Below are positions 25,279 to 33,514 of a stretch of 64,000 nucleotides of DNA, piece after piece. A program made the position numbers and the translations under genes. Below the pieces are notes generated by a model, which saw nothing but the letters and a program-made list of their open reading frames with translations, was not told the origin of the DNA and did no database searches. Location: NCBI RefSeq assembly GCF_900143025.1, contig NZ_FRCT01000008.1, positions 1 through 64,000 on the forward strand. The letters are read 5' to 3'. This stretch comes from Ruminococcus flavefaciens (GTDB lineage Bacteria; Bacillota; Clostridia; Oscillospirales; Ruminococcaceae). Each line of letters begins with the position of its first letter. The first letter of the stretch is position 1.

Positions 25279-26631
25279 TTAGTTCTTCTTTTCTTCCATG
25301 TACCTTCCAAGGAAGCCGATATCGTAATTGCCTGCCTTGAAATCAGCATTTCTTATCATTTCAAGCTGAAAATCTATATTTGTATCAACGCCCTCTACGA
25401 TAAACTCTGAAAGTGCCCATCTCATCTTGTTGATAGCGTCCTCGCGGTCAGAGCCGTGAGCGATGAGCTTGCTTATCATAGAATCGTAGAAAGGAGTTAT
25501 GGTATAGCCCTGATATACGGCTCCGTCAATTCTTATTCCGGGACCGCCCGGCATATAAAGTGCCGTGATAGTACCGGGTGACGGTCTGAAGCCGTGAGAA
25601 GGGTCTTCTGCGTTAATTCTGCACTCGATAGCGTGACCGCGCATAACTATGTCCTCCTGCTTTACACCCAGAGGCTTGCCGTCTGCTATCTCTATCTGTG
25701 CCTTTACTATGTCAAATCCCGTAACTTCCTCGGTTATAGGGTGTTCCACCTGTATACGGGTATTCATTTCCATAAAGTAGAAATCATGGTTCTCGTCAAC
25801 GAGAAATTCGATAGTACCCGCGTTGTAATAGCCGCACTCCTTAGCCGCAGTAACTGCTGCTGCGCCCATTTTAGCACGGAGCTCTGCGTCCACGATAGGG
25901 CTGGGACACTCCTCTATCATCTTCTGATTGCGGCGCTGCATAGAGCAGTCACGCTCACAGAGGTGTATATAGTTGCCGTGCTTGTCGGCGATTATCTGTA
26001 TCTCAACATGATGCGGATTTATGAGGAATTTCTCGATATATACCGCATCATCGCCGAAGAAGTTCTTAGCCTCCTGCTGTGCGGCTGTCATCTGAGCTTC
26101 AAGCTCGTCTGCGCTGTCAACACGGCGTATACCGCGTCCGCCGCCGCCTGCCGAAGCCTTTACAAGTACGGGGTAGCCTGCCTTATCGGCTATCTCACGG
26201 GCTTCCTCAAGGGACTTTACTGCGCCCTTTGAGCCCGGTATAACAGGCACTCCTGCTGCCGCCATAGTTTCCTTTGCAGCAGCCTTGTCGCCAAGCATTT
26301 CTATAGACTTATATGACGGACCGATGAAAACTATTCCGTTTGCCTCGCAGAGCTTTGCAAACTCTGCATTCTCCGAAAGAAATCCGAAGCCCGGGTGGAT
26401 AGCGTCAGCCCCCGTATTCAACGCCGCCTGTACAATAGCGTTCATGTTAAGGTAGCTGTCCTTTGTCGCAGCAGGTCCTATACATACAGCCTCGTCTGCT
26501 ATCTGAGCATGGAGCGAATTGTGGTCGGCAGTGGAATAAACTGCCACGCAGCGTATATTCAGCTCACGGCACGCTCTTATTATTCGTACAGCTATCTCGC
26601 CTCTGTTGGCGATAAGAACTTTTCTGAACAT
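25279..26631 (-). CDS. accC: Acetyl-CoA carboxylase, biotin carboxylase subunit
   Basis: 450 residues, normal length. ATP-grasp enzyme charging biotin on AccB. Begins MFRKVLIANRGEIAVRIIRA; Gly-rich loop KASAGGGGRGIR (about 159-170); catalytic EMNTRIQVEHPITEEVTG (about 288-305). SD AGGAG ten bases before the ATG. Confidence 0.96.
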   Translation of the reverse strand: MFRKVLIANRGEIAVRIIRACRELNIRCVAVYSTADHNSLHAQIADEAVCIGPAATKDSYLNMNAIVQAALNTGADAIHPGFGFLSENAEFAKLCEANGIVFIGPSYKSIEMLGDKAAAKETMAAAGVPVIPGSKGAVKSLEEAREIADKAGYPVLVKASAGGGGRGIRRVDSADELEAQMTAAQQEAKNFFGDDAVYIEKFLINPHHVEIQIIADKHGNYIHLCERDCSMQRRNQKMIEECPSPIVDAELRAKMGAAAVTAAKECGYYNAGTIEFLVDENHDFYFMEMNTRIQVEHPITEEVTGFDIVKAQIEIADGKPLGVKQEDIVMRGHAIECRINAEDPSHGFRPSPGTITALYMPGGPGIRIDGAVYQGYTITPFYDSMISKLIAHGSDREDAINKMRWALSEFIVEGVDTNIDFQLEMIRNADFKAGNYDIGFLGRYMEEKKN

Positions 26632-26653
26632 TTATACTGATCTCCTGTGTCAC

Positions 26654-27097
26654 TTATTTATTATCTGCAACAATAAAGGTTATCTCGCATGATACAGCCT
26701 TTTCTCCGCCTACCGATGCAAGAGCCTTGCCTGTTCCCACAGGTCCGCGCTGACGTATCATCTCGACCTCAAGATCAAGCACATCGCCCGGAACTACCTG
26801 TCTGCGGAACTTAGCCTTGTCGATGCCTCCGAAAAGACCTACCTTGCCCTTGAATTCAGGCTTTGAGAGCATACATACAGCTCCTGCCTGTGCAAGCATC
26901 TCTATCATAAGCACACCGGGAGTTACAGGATATCCGGGGAAATGTCCCTTGAACCAGAAATCCTCTTCCTTGATGTACTTTCTTGCGTGTACCTTCACGC
27001 CTACCTCCAGTTCCACTATCTCATCTATGAGAAGGAACGGATCGCGGTGAGGGATTATTTCCATTATCTGTTCTTTATTCATAAGTATATCAGCCAT
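26654..27097 (-). CDS. fabZ: 3-hydroxyacyl-ACP dehydratase
   Basis: 147 residues. Hot-dog fold with IIPHRDPFLLID and the catalytic-helix motif HFPGYPVTPGVLMIEMLAQAG (His and Glu). It dehydrates 3-hydroxyacyl-ACP in elongation. No FabA or FabM/FabN partner is seen nearby, so the source of unsaturated acids is not evident. AAGGAG eight bases upstream. Confidence 0.95.
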   Translation of the reverse strand: MADILMNKEQIMEIIPHRDPFLLIDEIVELEVGVKVHARKYIKEEDFWFKGHFPGYPVTPGVLMIEMLAQAGAVCMLSKPEFKGKVGLFGGIDKAKFRRQVVPGDVLDLEVEMIRQRGPVGTGKALASVGGEKAVSCEITFIVADNK

Positions 27098-27102
27098 TTT
27101 GA

Positions 27103-27759
27103 TTACTCCTTATTTATATCGTTATCTGCAAGCATACCCATATCGTCTTCGGGGTTTATCCTGTACTTTGCAAAGGGATCCTCGGGTACCTGCTCTGCGC
27201 TTTCGGACTGAAGTCCTGCTCCGTAAACAACGCCTTCTTCTACTCCGTAGACCTCGCCGTCCTTGACGAAGCTCTTGAACGAGCCTACAAGCTGTGCGAA
27301 ATGGGGATAGCCTATCTCGTTCCTGATGCTGCCGTCCTCCTTCTCCATTAAATAGATAACAACGGCATTTGCAACAGCAAGGGCTATAAACGAAAGGTTT
27401 ACAGGTATCAGTACAGCGGATATCAGAAGTCCTGCCTTCCAGCTGTGCAGCTTGCGTATACCTATAAAGTATATCATCAGAAACAGGTAAAAAACTATAA
27501 GCGGCCAACAGGGCATGAACGTTCCGCTTGCCATGTATATCAGTGAGCCCTTCCACATCAAAGCAGTCATTATACCAACAGGGAGAAGTATGGCATTCAT
27601 TATCCATAACGCCCAGAAATCGCGGAGGAATGCCCAGCGTTTCTTCTGCATATCCAGCATATGCTGATTGTATTCCTTGAATTCCGTATACATCTCAGCA
27701 GAAGTGATATTGATGTGCGACTCGTCTATATTGTCCTGAGTTATGTATTTAAGTTCCAT
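27103..27759 (-). CDS. Membrane protein in fab/acc operon, paralogue 2
   Basis: 218 residues. N-terminus KYITQDNIDESHINITSAEM is closely matched by the next gene upstream. Helices lie at about 50-68, 74-98 (two close segments) and 112-135; a cytoplasmic C-terminal tail of about 70 residues starts IGYPHFAQLVGSF and ends acidic. I do not recognise the family. The start follows the stop of its paralogue by four bases and lacks an SD; fabZ begins five bases after its own stop. Being locked inside a fatty-acid operon suggests a link to lipid synthesis, but no function can be assigned. Confidence 0.7.
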   Translation of the reverse strand: MELKYITQDNIDESHINITSAEMYTEFKEYNQHMLDMQKKRWAFLRDFWALWIMNAILLPVGIMTALMWKGSLIYMASGTFMPCWPLIVFYLFLMIYFIGIRKLHSWKAGLLISAVLIPVNLSFIALAVANAVVIYLMEKEDGSIRNEIGYPHFAQLVGSFKSFVKDGEVYGVEEGVVYGAGLQSESAEQVPEDPFAKYRINPEDDMGMLADNDINKE

Positions 27760-27763
27760 AGTA

Positions 27764-28339
27764 TCAAAGAAATGTACCGTCGTGAGGGTGGTCTCTCTTA
27801 GCCTTTTCGCGTATGCTGTCGTAAGTAAGGTTCGTTACGCTGTCAGCATCGCTGTTTACAGTAGTTATCAGGAGTCTCGGAAAGGAGGGATACCCCAGTT
27901 CCTTTGAGAGCTTGTTCTCTTCGTTGTTGTAATACCAGCCAATCCCGAAATTCGCCACAGGGAATAACAGGAAGATAAAGGATACCAGTATGGCAGGCAG
28001 CGATACAAGGCATAATACATACCTTTCACGGCAGTTCTTAATGTATATGAAATACGTTACCAGTATAAGATATCCCAGAAATCCTAACGCTGCCAGAATT
28101 ATACGCCAGGTCGGTACATAATCATTGCTATATACCGCTATAAGCGAGAACATGAACCAGATAACAAGAACATACTGGGTTATTACCCATGTATTGAACA
28201 GAGCGTGTACACGGCGGCGTTTAATGTTGTTCTTCATGGCCTCGATGTTATATACACGGGCTTCCGCGAACATTTCGGGAGAGGTTATATTCCTTCCTCC
28301 CGAATCTATAATGTCCTGAGTTATGTACTTATACTCCAT
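27764..28339 (-). CDS. Membrane protein in fab/acc operon, paralogue 1
   Basis: 191 residues; N-terminal KYITQDIIDSGGRNITSPEM, then four hydrophobic segments (about 48-70, 76-98, 105-128 region) and a cytoplasmic tail beginning LGYPSFPRLL. It shares N- and C-terminal signatures with the adjacent gene, so a tandem duplication is clear. Its ATG overlaps the accB stop codon by one base (TAATG) and there is no SD, so its translation probably depends on accB. Function unknown. Confidence 0.7.
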   Translation of the reverse strand: MEYKYITQDIIDSGGRNITSPEMFAEARVYNIEAMKNNIKRRRVHALFNTWVITQYVLVIWFMFSLIAVYSNDYVPTWRIILAALGFLGYLILVTYFIYIKNCRERYVLCLVSLPAILVSFIFLLFPVANFGIGWYYNNEENKLSKELGYPSFPRLLITTVNSDADSVTNLTYDSIREKAKRDHPHDGTFL

Positions 28340-28809
28340 TATTTTATGACCATGATAGGCTGGTCGAATTCTACTGCCTGACCGTCTGATACGAGTATCT
28401 GCTCAACAACGCCGTCGTATTCCGACTGTATCTCGTTCATAAGCTTCATGGACTCTATTATCATGATAACGTCGCCCTTCTTGACCTCGTCGCCTGTCTT
28501 TACAAAAGGCGGCTTGTCAGGTGAAGGTGAAGAGTAGAATGTACCTACGATAGGTGATTTAACTATCTTTCCGCTGACTTCCTCAGCCATTGAAGCCTCA
28601 CTTGCAGCAAGTGTGCTGTCGATAGGTGCTGACTGAGCAGGAGCAGCTACTGCCATAGGAACAGGCATTGCAGGGATACTCTTCTTGCCCTTGATAGTGA
28701 TAGTATTGTCACCGCTTGAAATAGTAAGCTCCGAGAGCTCCTTCTTATTGATTATGTCTGCCAGCTTTTCTATTGTTTCAAGGTCAAACTGACCGTATAA
28801 TTTCTCCAT
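28339..28809 (-). CDS. accB: Biotin carboxyl carrier protein of acetyl-CoA carboxylase
   Basis: 156 residues. N-terminal helix region, an Ala/Pro-rich flexible linker (about 50-85), and the C-terminal biotinyl domain with ESMKLMNE; the Lys is biotinylated (the usual EAMKMMNE motif is varied at two positions, common in clostridia). The thumb segment is GTFYSSPSPDKPPFV. SD AGGAGG seven bases upstream. Confidence 0.95.
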   Translation of the reverse strand: MEKLYGQFDLETIEKLADIINKKELSELTISSGDNTITIKGKKSIPAMPVPMAVAAPAQSAPIDSTLAASEASMAEEVSGKIVKSPIVGTFYSSPSPDKPPFVKTGDEVKKGDVIMIIESMKLMNEIQSEYDGVVEQILVSDGQAVEFDQPIMVIK

Positions 28810-28821
28810 TTAATGTCCTCC

Positions 28822-30078
28822 TCAATCCTTTACCTTCTTGAAGCAAAGAGTAGCATTGTGTCCGCCAAATCCCAGTGAATTTGAAAGAACAGCGTTTACC
28901 TCCTGCTCGATATTACCGTTTCCGCAGTAATCAAGGTCGCACTCCTCGTCAGGCACCTTATAGCCGACTGTTGCGTGGATAAAGCCTTCCTCTATGCTCT
29001 TTGCGCAGACTACAGCCTCAACTGCACCTGCTGCACCGAGAAGATGTCCTATCATGGACTTTGTCGAGCTTATCTTCACGTTCTTTGCCTCGTCGCCGAA
29101 AGCAAGCTTTATAGCGGCTGTCTCATACTTGTCGTTGAGACCTGTTGATGTGCCGTGTGCATTTATGTAATCTATGTCAGCAGGTGTGAGACCTGCTTCC
29201 TCCATTGCAAGGCTCATGCCCTTGCCTGCGGCTTCACCGCTCGGCATAGGTGATGTCATGTGGTAACCGTCGCAGGTAGCTCCATAGCCTGCTACCTCTG
29301 CGTATATCTTAGCGCCTCTTGCTTTTGCGTGTTCATATTCTTCAAGCACGAGAACTGCGCTTCCCTCGCCCAGTACGAAGCCGCTGCGCTCCTTGTCGAA
29401 GGGGATAGAAGCTCTTGTGAGGTCCTCGCTCTTTGTAAGAGCCTTCATATTTGCAAAGCCACCGAATGTGAACTCTACTCTTGTGGACTCTGTACCGCCT
29501 GCCAGACAAGCATCAAGGTAACCGTCCTTTATCTTTCTGAAGGCTTCACCGATAGAATGTGTACCCGAAGCGCAGGCAGTCGTAACATCGTAATTAGCCC
29601 CTCTGAAGCCTGTCTTCATGGAGATAGTGCCTGCTGCCATATTGCTTATCATCATAGGGATATAGAATGCAGACATTCTTCCCGGACCTTTTTCAAGATA
29701 CTTGTTATGCTCTGTAAGAGTAAGGTCTACGCCGCCGATGCCCGAGCCTACAAGAACGCCTACTCTGTAAGGGTCAATGTCCTTGAAGTCTGTTCCCGCA
29801 TCTTCAAGAGCCTCGTGTGCAGCAACTACGGCATACTTTGTGAATGTATCCATGCGCTTTGCTTCCTTCTTGTCGAAGCAGCCATTTACGTCGTAATACT
29901 GTTCTTCATTGAAGTCGCGCACCATTCCTGCTATCTTAACGCCTATACGTTCTGTTTCAAACATATCTATAAAGGAGATGCCCAGCTTGTTTGCTCTGAT
30001 GCCCTCCCAGAATTTCTTGACTCCTGTTCCAAGAGGAGTAACTGCTCCCATACCTGTTATAACAACTCTTCTGCTCAT
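28822..30078 (-). CDS. fabF: 3-oxoacyl-ACP synthase II
   Basis: 418 residues, elongating acyl-ACP with malonyl-ACP. Cys nucleophile in TTACASGTHSIGEA (about 163-176), His in INAHGTSTGLND (about 305) and His in STKSMIGHLLGAAGA (about 342). AAAGGAAATAAT precedes the ATG. Follows fabG by 75 bases; with only one KAS II-type enzyme seen, it may do all long-chain elongation. Confidence 0.96.
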   Translation of the reverse strand: MSRRVVITGMGAVTPLGTGVKKFWEGIRANKLGISFIDMFETERIGVKIAGMVRDFNEEQYYDVNGCFDKKEAKRMDTFTKYAVVAAHEALEDAGTDFKDIDPYRVGVLVGSGIGGVDLTLTEHNKYLEKGPGRMSAFYIPMMISNMAAGTISMKTGFRGANYDVTTACASGTHSIGEAFRKIKDGYLDACLAGGTESTRVEFTFGGFANMKALTKSEDLTRASIPFDKERSGFVLGEGSAVLVLEEYEHAKARGAKIYAEVAGYGATCDGYHMTSPMPSGEAAGKGMSLAMEEAGLTPADIDYINAHGTSTGLNDKYETAAIKLAFGDEAKNVKISSTKSMIGHLLGAAGAVEAVVCAKSIEEGFIHATVGYKVPDEECDLDYCGNGNIEQEVNAVLSNSLGFGGHNATLCFKKVKD

Positions 30079-30153
30079 ATTATTTCCTTTCCTAACCTCT
30101 CTGTAATTTAGTGTGATCAGAGCCTGTGCTCCATACTGCGAATATTACCGATA

Positions 30154-30894
30154 TCACATAGCAAGTCCGCCTGATATCTCGATGACCTGCCCCGTAACAT
30201 AAGAAGCATTGTCGGATACAAGGAAGGATACAACTGAAGCGATCTCCTCAGGCTCACCGTAGCGTTTGAGAGAGATAGCTTCGATCATCTTTGCTTTGAG
30301 CTCCTCAGAAAGCACATCTGTCATCGGGGTATGTATAAATCCCGGAGCTACGGCATTGCAGGTGATATTGCGTGAGCCGAACTCCTTTGCTGTTGTCTTG
30401 GTCATACCTATGATAGCTGCCTTTGATGCAGAGTAGTTCATCTGTCCGGGATTTCCGTAGAGTCCTGCAACAGAAGCCACATTTACTATCCTGCCGTGTC
30501 TCTGCTTCATCATTACAGCTGTTACGTTCTTTGTCATATTGAAAACGCTCTTCTGGTTTACAGCAATAACTGCATCGTATTCCTCCTCGCTCATTCTTGC
30601 AAGGAGCTTATCCTTTGTTATTCCCGCATTGTTTACAAGTGCGTCTATAGTGCCGAAATCAGCCTTTACCTGCTTTACCATAGCCTCACACTGGTCAAAC
30701 TTTGAAACGTCTGCCGCATAACATTCAGCCTTTACGCCTAAAGCGCGGCACTCCTCAGCAACTGCAAGAGCTTTTTCCTTGTCGCCGTCACTGGGATAAT
30801 GATTTATAACTACGTCAAAACCGTCCTGTGCAAGTCTTTTTGCGATGCAGGCACCTATACCCTGTGATGCGCCTGTAATTATTGCTGTTGCCAT
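30154..30894 (-). CDS. fabG: 3-oxoacyl-ACP reductase
   Basis: 246 residues, short-chain dehydrogenase. NADPH-binding TGASQGIGACIAKRLA, NNAG near 87-90, Ser in VASVAGLYG, and YxxxK as YSASK (about 153-157). GGAGGT seven bases upstream. It is first behind the internal promoter at 30931. Confidence 0.96.
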   Translation of the reverse strand: MATAIITGASQGIGACIAKRLAQDGFDVVINHYPSDGDKEKALAVAEECRALGVKAECYAADVSKFDQCEAMVKQVKADFGTIDALVNNAGITKDKLLARMSEEEYDAVIAVNQKSVFNMTKNVTAVMMKQRHGRIVNVASVAGLYGNPGQMNYSASKAAIIGMTKTTAKEFGSRNITCNAVAPGFIHTPMTDVLSEELKAKMIEAISLKRYGEPEEIASVVSFLVSDNASYVTGQVIEISGGLAM

Positions 30895-30930
30895 ATTGCA
30901 TACCTCCGTTATGTTGTTTTTTGTATCTCT

Positions 30931-30959
30931 ATTTTATCATCTTTCTCATGTTTTGTTAA
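30931..30959 (-). promoter_or_regulatory. Internal promoter ahead of fabG
   Basis: Minus strand TTAACA (30954-30959), 17-base spacer, TAAAAT (30931-30936). Two operator-like palindromes lie directly upstream (30961-30995). Confidence 0.72.
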
Positions 30960-30960
30960 C

Positions 30961-30995
30961 GTGAGAAATGTCACTTTCGATGTTACAAATGTAAC
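30961..30995. promoter_or_regulatory. Paired 14-bp palindromes upstream of fabG
   Basis: GTGAGAAATGTCAC (30961-30974) and GTTACAAATGTAAC (30982-30995) share the pattern GTnAnAAATGTnAC, with starts 21 bp apart (two helical turns). They abut the -35 box. A fatty-acid regulator site is inferred; neither matches a FapR or FabT consensus I know. Confidence 0.5.
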
Positions 30996-31006
30996 TTTTT
31001 TCTGTC

Positions 31007-31201
31007 TCAAGCCTCAAATATCATGTCGTACTCTATAAGGGCACCGTAAGCCCCCAGCTTTACGGGAACATTTCCCGCATATCTGTATCCGAGAGCAGCC
31101 ATTTCGTTTATCACCTGACGGGGAGACAGTTTCCTGTCCTCGATATCACAGTAATAGACACCTCCGATAGCCGCTTTCATTCTCATGTACTTATAGTTCA
31201 T
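31007..31201 (-). CDS. DUF4177-like small protein
   Basis: 64 residues. NYKYMRMKAAIGG at the start, then VINEMAALGYRYAG and GALIEYDMIFEA, which fits the small beta-alpha-beta DUF4177 fold. ATG overlaps the fabK stop (ATGA) and has no SD, so it is co-translated with fabK. Function unknown; the neighbourhood suggests an accessory to the lipid-synthesis operon. Confidence 0.72.
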   Translation of the reverse strand: MNYKYMRMKAAIGGVYYCDIEDRKLSPRQVINEMAALGYRYAGNVPVKLGAYGALIEYDMIFEA

Positions 31202-32124
31202 ATTTTAAGAAGCTTTTCTGCTCCGTCGTTTATCTCCTTAACTATCTCGGCACATGGCTTTATGTCGTTTACCATACCCGAAATAGCACCGCAGAGGAAT
31301 GAACCGCTGTCCACATCGCCGTCAACTACAGCTCTGCGGAGTGCGCCCAGTGTGAGCTGCTCAAACTCATCGGGAGTAAGTGTACCGTCCTTTTCGCCCA
31401 TAGCCAGCTTCTTTGCGAACTTTGTCTTGATATTTCTGCAAGGGTGACCTGTATATCTTCCTGTTACGATATTATCGGTATCCTTTGCCTTTATTACGAG
31501 GTCTTTGAAAGTCGGGTGTATCTGACATTCCTCGGAAGCAAGGAAGCGTGTACCTATCTGAACGCCAACTGCGCCCAGCATGAAGGCTGCTGCCATACCT
31601 CTGCCGTCAGCGATACCGCCTGCTGCGATAACAGGTATCTCAACAGCGTCAACTACCTGCGGTACGAGACACATTGTTGTATTCTCGCCTATATGACCGC
31701 CCGACTCTGTTCCCTCAGCGATAACAGCGTCAGCCCCTGCCTTTTCCATTCTCTTTGCAAGAGCTACTGACGGTACAACAGGCATTACCTTTATATCTGC
31801 TTCCTTCCATGCAGCCATGTACTTACCGGGATTTCCTGCACCTGTTGTTATGACCTTTACGCCCTCGTCGATACAGAGCTGAGCAAGGTCATCGGCATTA
31901 GGGCTCATAAGCATGATATTCACGCCGAAGGGCTTGTTTGTCTTTTCCTTGCAGAGACGTATCTGCTCACGAAGATAGTCGATAGGTGCGCTGCCGCCTG
32001 CGATAAGACCGATACCGCCGGCGTTGGAAACAGCGGAAGCGAGTGTGTGCTCGGCTACCCAAGCCATACCGCCCTGTATTATAGGGTATTCGCAGCCGAG
32101 AAGTTCAGTAATGCGTGTTTTCAT
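31198..32124 (-). CDS. fabK: Enoyl-ACP reductase II, FMN-dependent
   Basis: 308 residues in the nitronate monooxygenase/FabK TIM-barrel family: GCEYPIIQGGMAWVA, then AGGIGLIAGGSAP, GADAVIAEGTESGGHIG and AAGGIADGRGMAAAFMLGA (FMN phosphate site). Position between fabH and fabG argues for FabK and not nitronate monooxygenase. No FabI or FabL is seen in the window. AAGGAG seven bases upstream. Confidence 0.92.
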   Translation of the reverse strand: MKTRITELLGCEYPIIQGGMAWVAEHTLASAVSNAGGIGLIAGGSAPIDYLREQIRLCKEKTNKPFGVNIMLMSPNADDLAQLCIDEGVKVITTGAGNPGKYMAAWKEADIKVMPVVPSVALAKRMEKAGADAVIAEGTESGGHIGENTTMCLVPQVVDAVEIPVIAAGGIADGRGMAAAFMLGAVGVQIGTRFLASEECQIHPTFKDLVIKAKDTDNIVTGRYTGHPCRNIKTKFAKKLAMGEKDGTLTPDEFEQLTLGALRRAVVDGDVDSGSFLCGAISGMVNDIKPCAEIVKEINDGAEKLLKI

Positions 32125-32139
32125 AATAGTTCTCCTTTT

Positions 32140-32236
32140 GTTATATAGCCCTTAGCCTTTAGCTATTAGCCTGAGGTATGCCCTTACGGACATCTATCAA
32201 AAAGCACATTGCCTAACGGCTAATGGCTGACGGCTA
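32140..32236. repeat. Interspersed repeat between fabH and fabK
   Basis: The 115-base gap holds TAGCCCTTAGCCTTTAGCTA-type sequence and TAACGGCTAATGGCTGACGG (32214-32233), matching 17057-17076 with one change. It interrupts the fab operon with no coding sequence; the arms AGCCGTTAG/CTAACGGC could fold. Confidence 0.55.
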
Positions 32237-32239
32237 AGA

Positions 32240-33226
32240 TTAGTATTCAAGTATTATTCCGCCGTAGGTAAGACCTGCTCCGAAGCCTATGAGAGCAAGC
32301 TTCTGTCCGCGTTTGATAAGTCCTTTTTCAATGCCCTCGGAAAGAGCCAGCGGTATAGACGCACTGGAAGTATTTCCGTAGTGGTCAAGGGTGATGATAA
32401 ATTTTTCCATAGGAACATCGAGCTTCTTTGCAGCTGTCTCGATTATCCTTATATTAGCCTGATGCGGTATGAACCAGTCTATCTCGTCCTTTGTAATGCC
32501 GATTTTTTCGGCTGCACTTTCAAATGCCTTCGGAAGTGCCTGTGTAGCGAATTTGTATACTTCCTTACCGTTCTGACAGAGCTTATTCGTTGGTCCCTCA
32601 GGGATAGGATCCTCAAAATCATGCTCTATCGCAACCTCAGGAACAGGACGGAGCGATCTTGCGAAAAGATGCTTTGCACCGCTGCCGTCTGAGAAAAGTG
32701 CAGATGAAAAGAGCTTGTCGCTTCTTTCGAGTACAGCAGCTGCCGCACCGTCACCGAACAGTATACAGGTAGTACGGTCACTGAAATCAAGGAAGCGTGA
32801 AAGAGCTTCATTTGCAACAACAAGCACGTATTTCAGCGAATTATCCGTTTCAAGGAAGCGTCTTGCGGTATCGACACCGTAAACAAAGCCCGAACAGGCA
32901 GCACCAAGATCAAAGGCTGCTGCGTTAACAGCACCTATCTCATGCTGTATAACGCTTGCCATGCTCGGAGTAAGAAAATCAGAGGTGATCGTACATGATA
33001 TTACCAGACCTATCTGAGCAGGGTCAATGCCTGCTGCCTCTATAGCCTTCAGAGATGCCTGCTTTCCCATGTACCATGTGGGCTCCCAGCCAGCCATAGG
33101 ACGCTCTGTTATGCCCGTTCTTGTTCTTATCCACTCATCGTCGGTCTCGATAAAACGGGTGAGATCGTCGTTCTTCAATATCTGTTCGGGCACATATCTG
33201 CCCATTCCCAAAATGCTGATACCCAT
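32240..33226 (-). CDS. fabH: 3-oxoacyl-ACP synthase III
   Basis: 328 residues, starting fatty acid synthesis from acyl-CoA and malonyl-ACP. Cys in DLGAACSGFVYG (about 113), His in FIPHQANIRII (about 253), Asn in HYGNTSSASIPLAL (about 283). First gene of the minus-strand cluster. Its acyl-CoA choice would set branched versus straight chains, but cannot be read here. AAGGAG precedes the ATG. Confidence 0.95.
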   Translation of the reverse strand: MGISILGMGRYVPEQILKNDDLTRFIETDDEWIRTRTGITERPMAGWEPTWYMGKQASLKAIEAAGIDPAQIGLVISCTITSDFLTPSMASVIQHEIGAVNAAAFDLGAACSGFVYGVDTARRFLETDNSLKYVLVVANEALSRFLDFSDRTTCILFGDGAAAAVLERSDKLFSSALFSDGSGAKHLFARSLRPVPEVAIEHDFEDPIPEGPTNKLCQNGKEVYKFATQALPKAFESAAEKIGITKDEIDWFIPHQANIRIIETAAKKLDVPMEKFIITLDHYGNTSSASIPLALSEGIEKGLIKRGQKLALIGFGAGLTYGGIILEY

Positions 33227-33361
33227 TAAAAAAGCTCCTTAGAATCAATAAAAATTATGTGAACATGGTTGTAAAAACCAAAAATTTGTGTTATAGTAGT
33301 AGTGTTGGTACATGAACAAAGGGAACTCTCCCCTATATGGACATAATACCACACATAATAT

Positions 33362-33390
33362 ATTGTAAAGCATTTTGAGTTTTTTTGCAA
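33362..33390 (-). promoter_or_regulatory. Promoter of fabH
   Basis: Minus strand TTGCAA (33385-33390), 17-base spacer, TACAAT (33362-33367); leader of about 130 bases. Confidence 0.65.
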
Positions 33391-33431
33391 CGATATTTTG
33401 TCACTTTGACAATCCAAAAACAAAATATCGT
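33390..33431. promoter_or_regulatory. Nested inverted repeats between fabH and fabD
   Basis: ACGATATTTTG (33390-33400) and CAAAATATCGT (33421-33431) are perfect 11-bp arms around 20 bases; inside lies TTGTCACTTTGACAA (33398-33412), itself a palindrome. They overlap the fabH -35 and sit in the only divergent gap of the fab genes, so a shared operator is likely. Confidence 0.55.
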
Positions 33432-33514
33432 CATTTCTCACAAATTTGCAATATGACATTCAGATATTTTCACCATTGATTTGTGTATACCACACAGAAA
33501 GGATGTTATCAATT

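Noticed and set aside
29260..30111. 283-codon open frame on the plus strand over fabF
   Set aside because: Fully opposite a well-supported fabF with all catalytic motifs; the frame gives a Cys/Ser-rich product without any domain.
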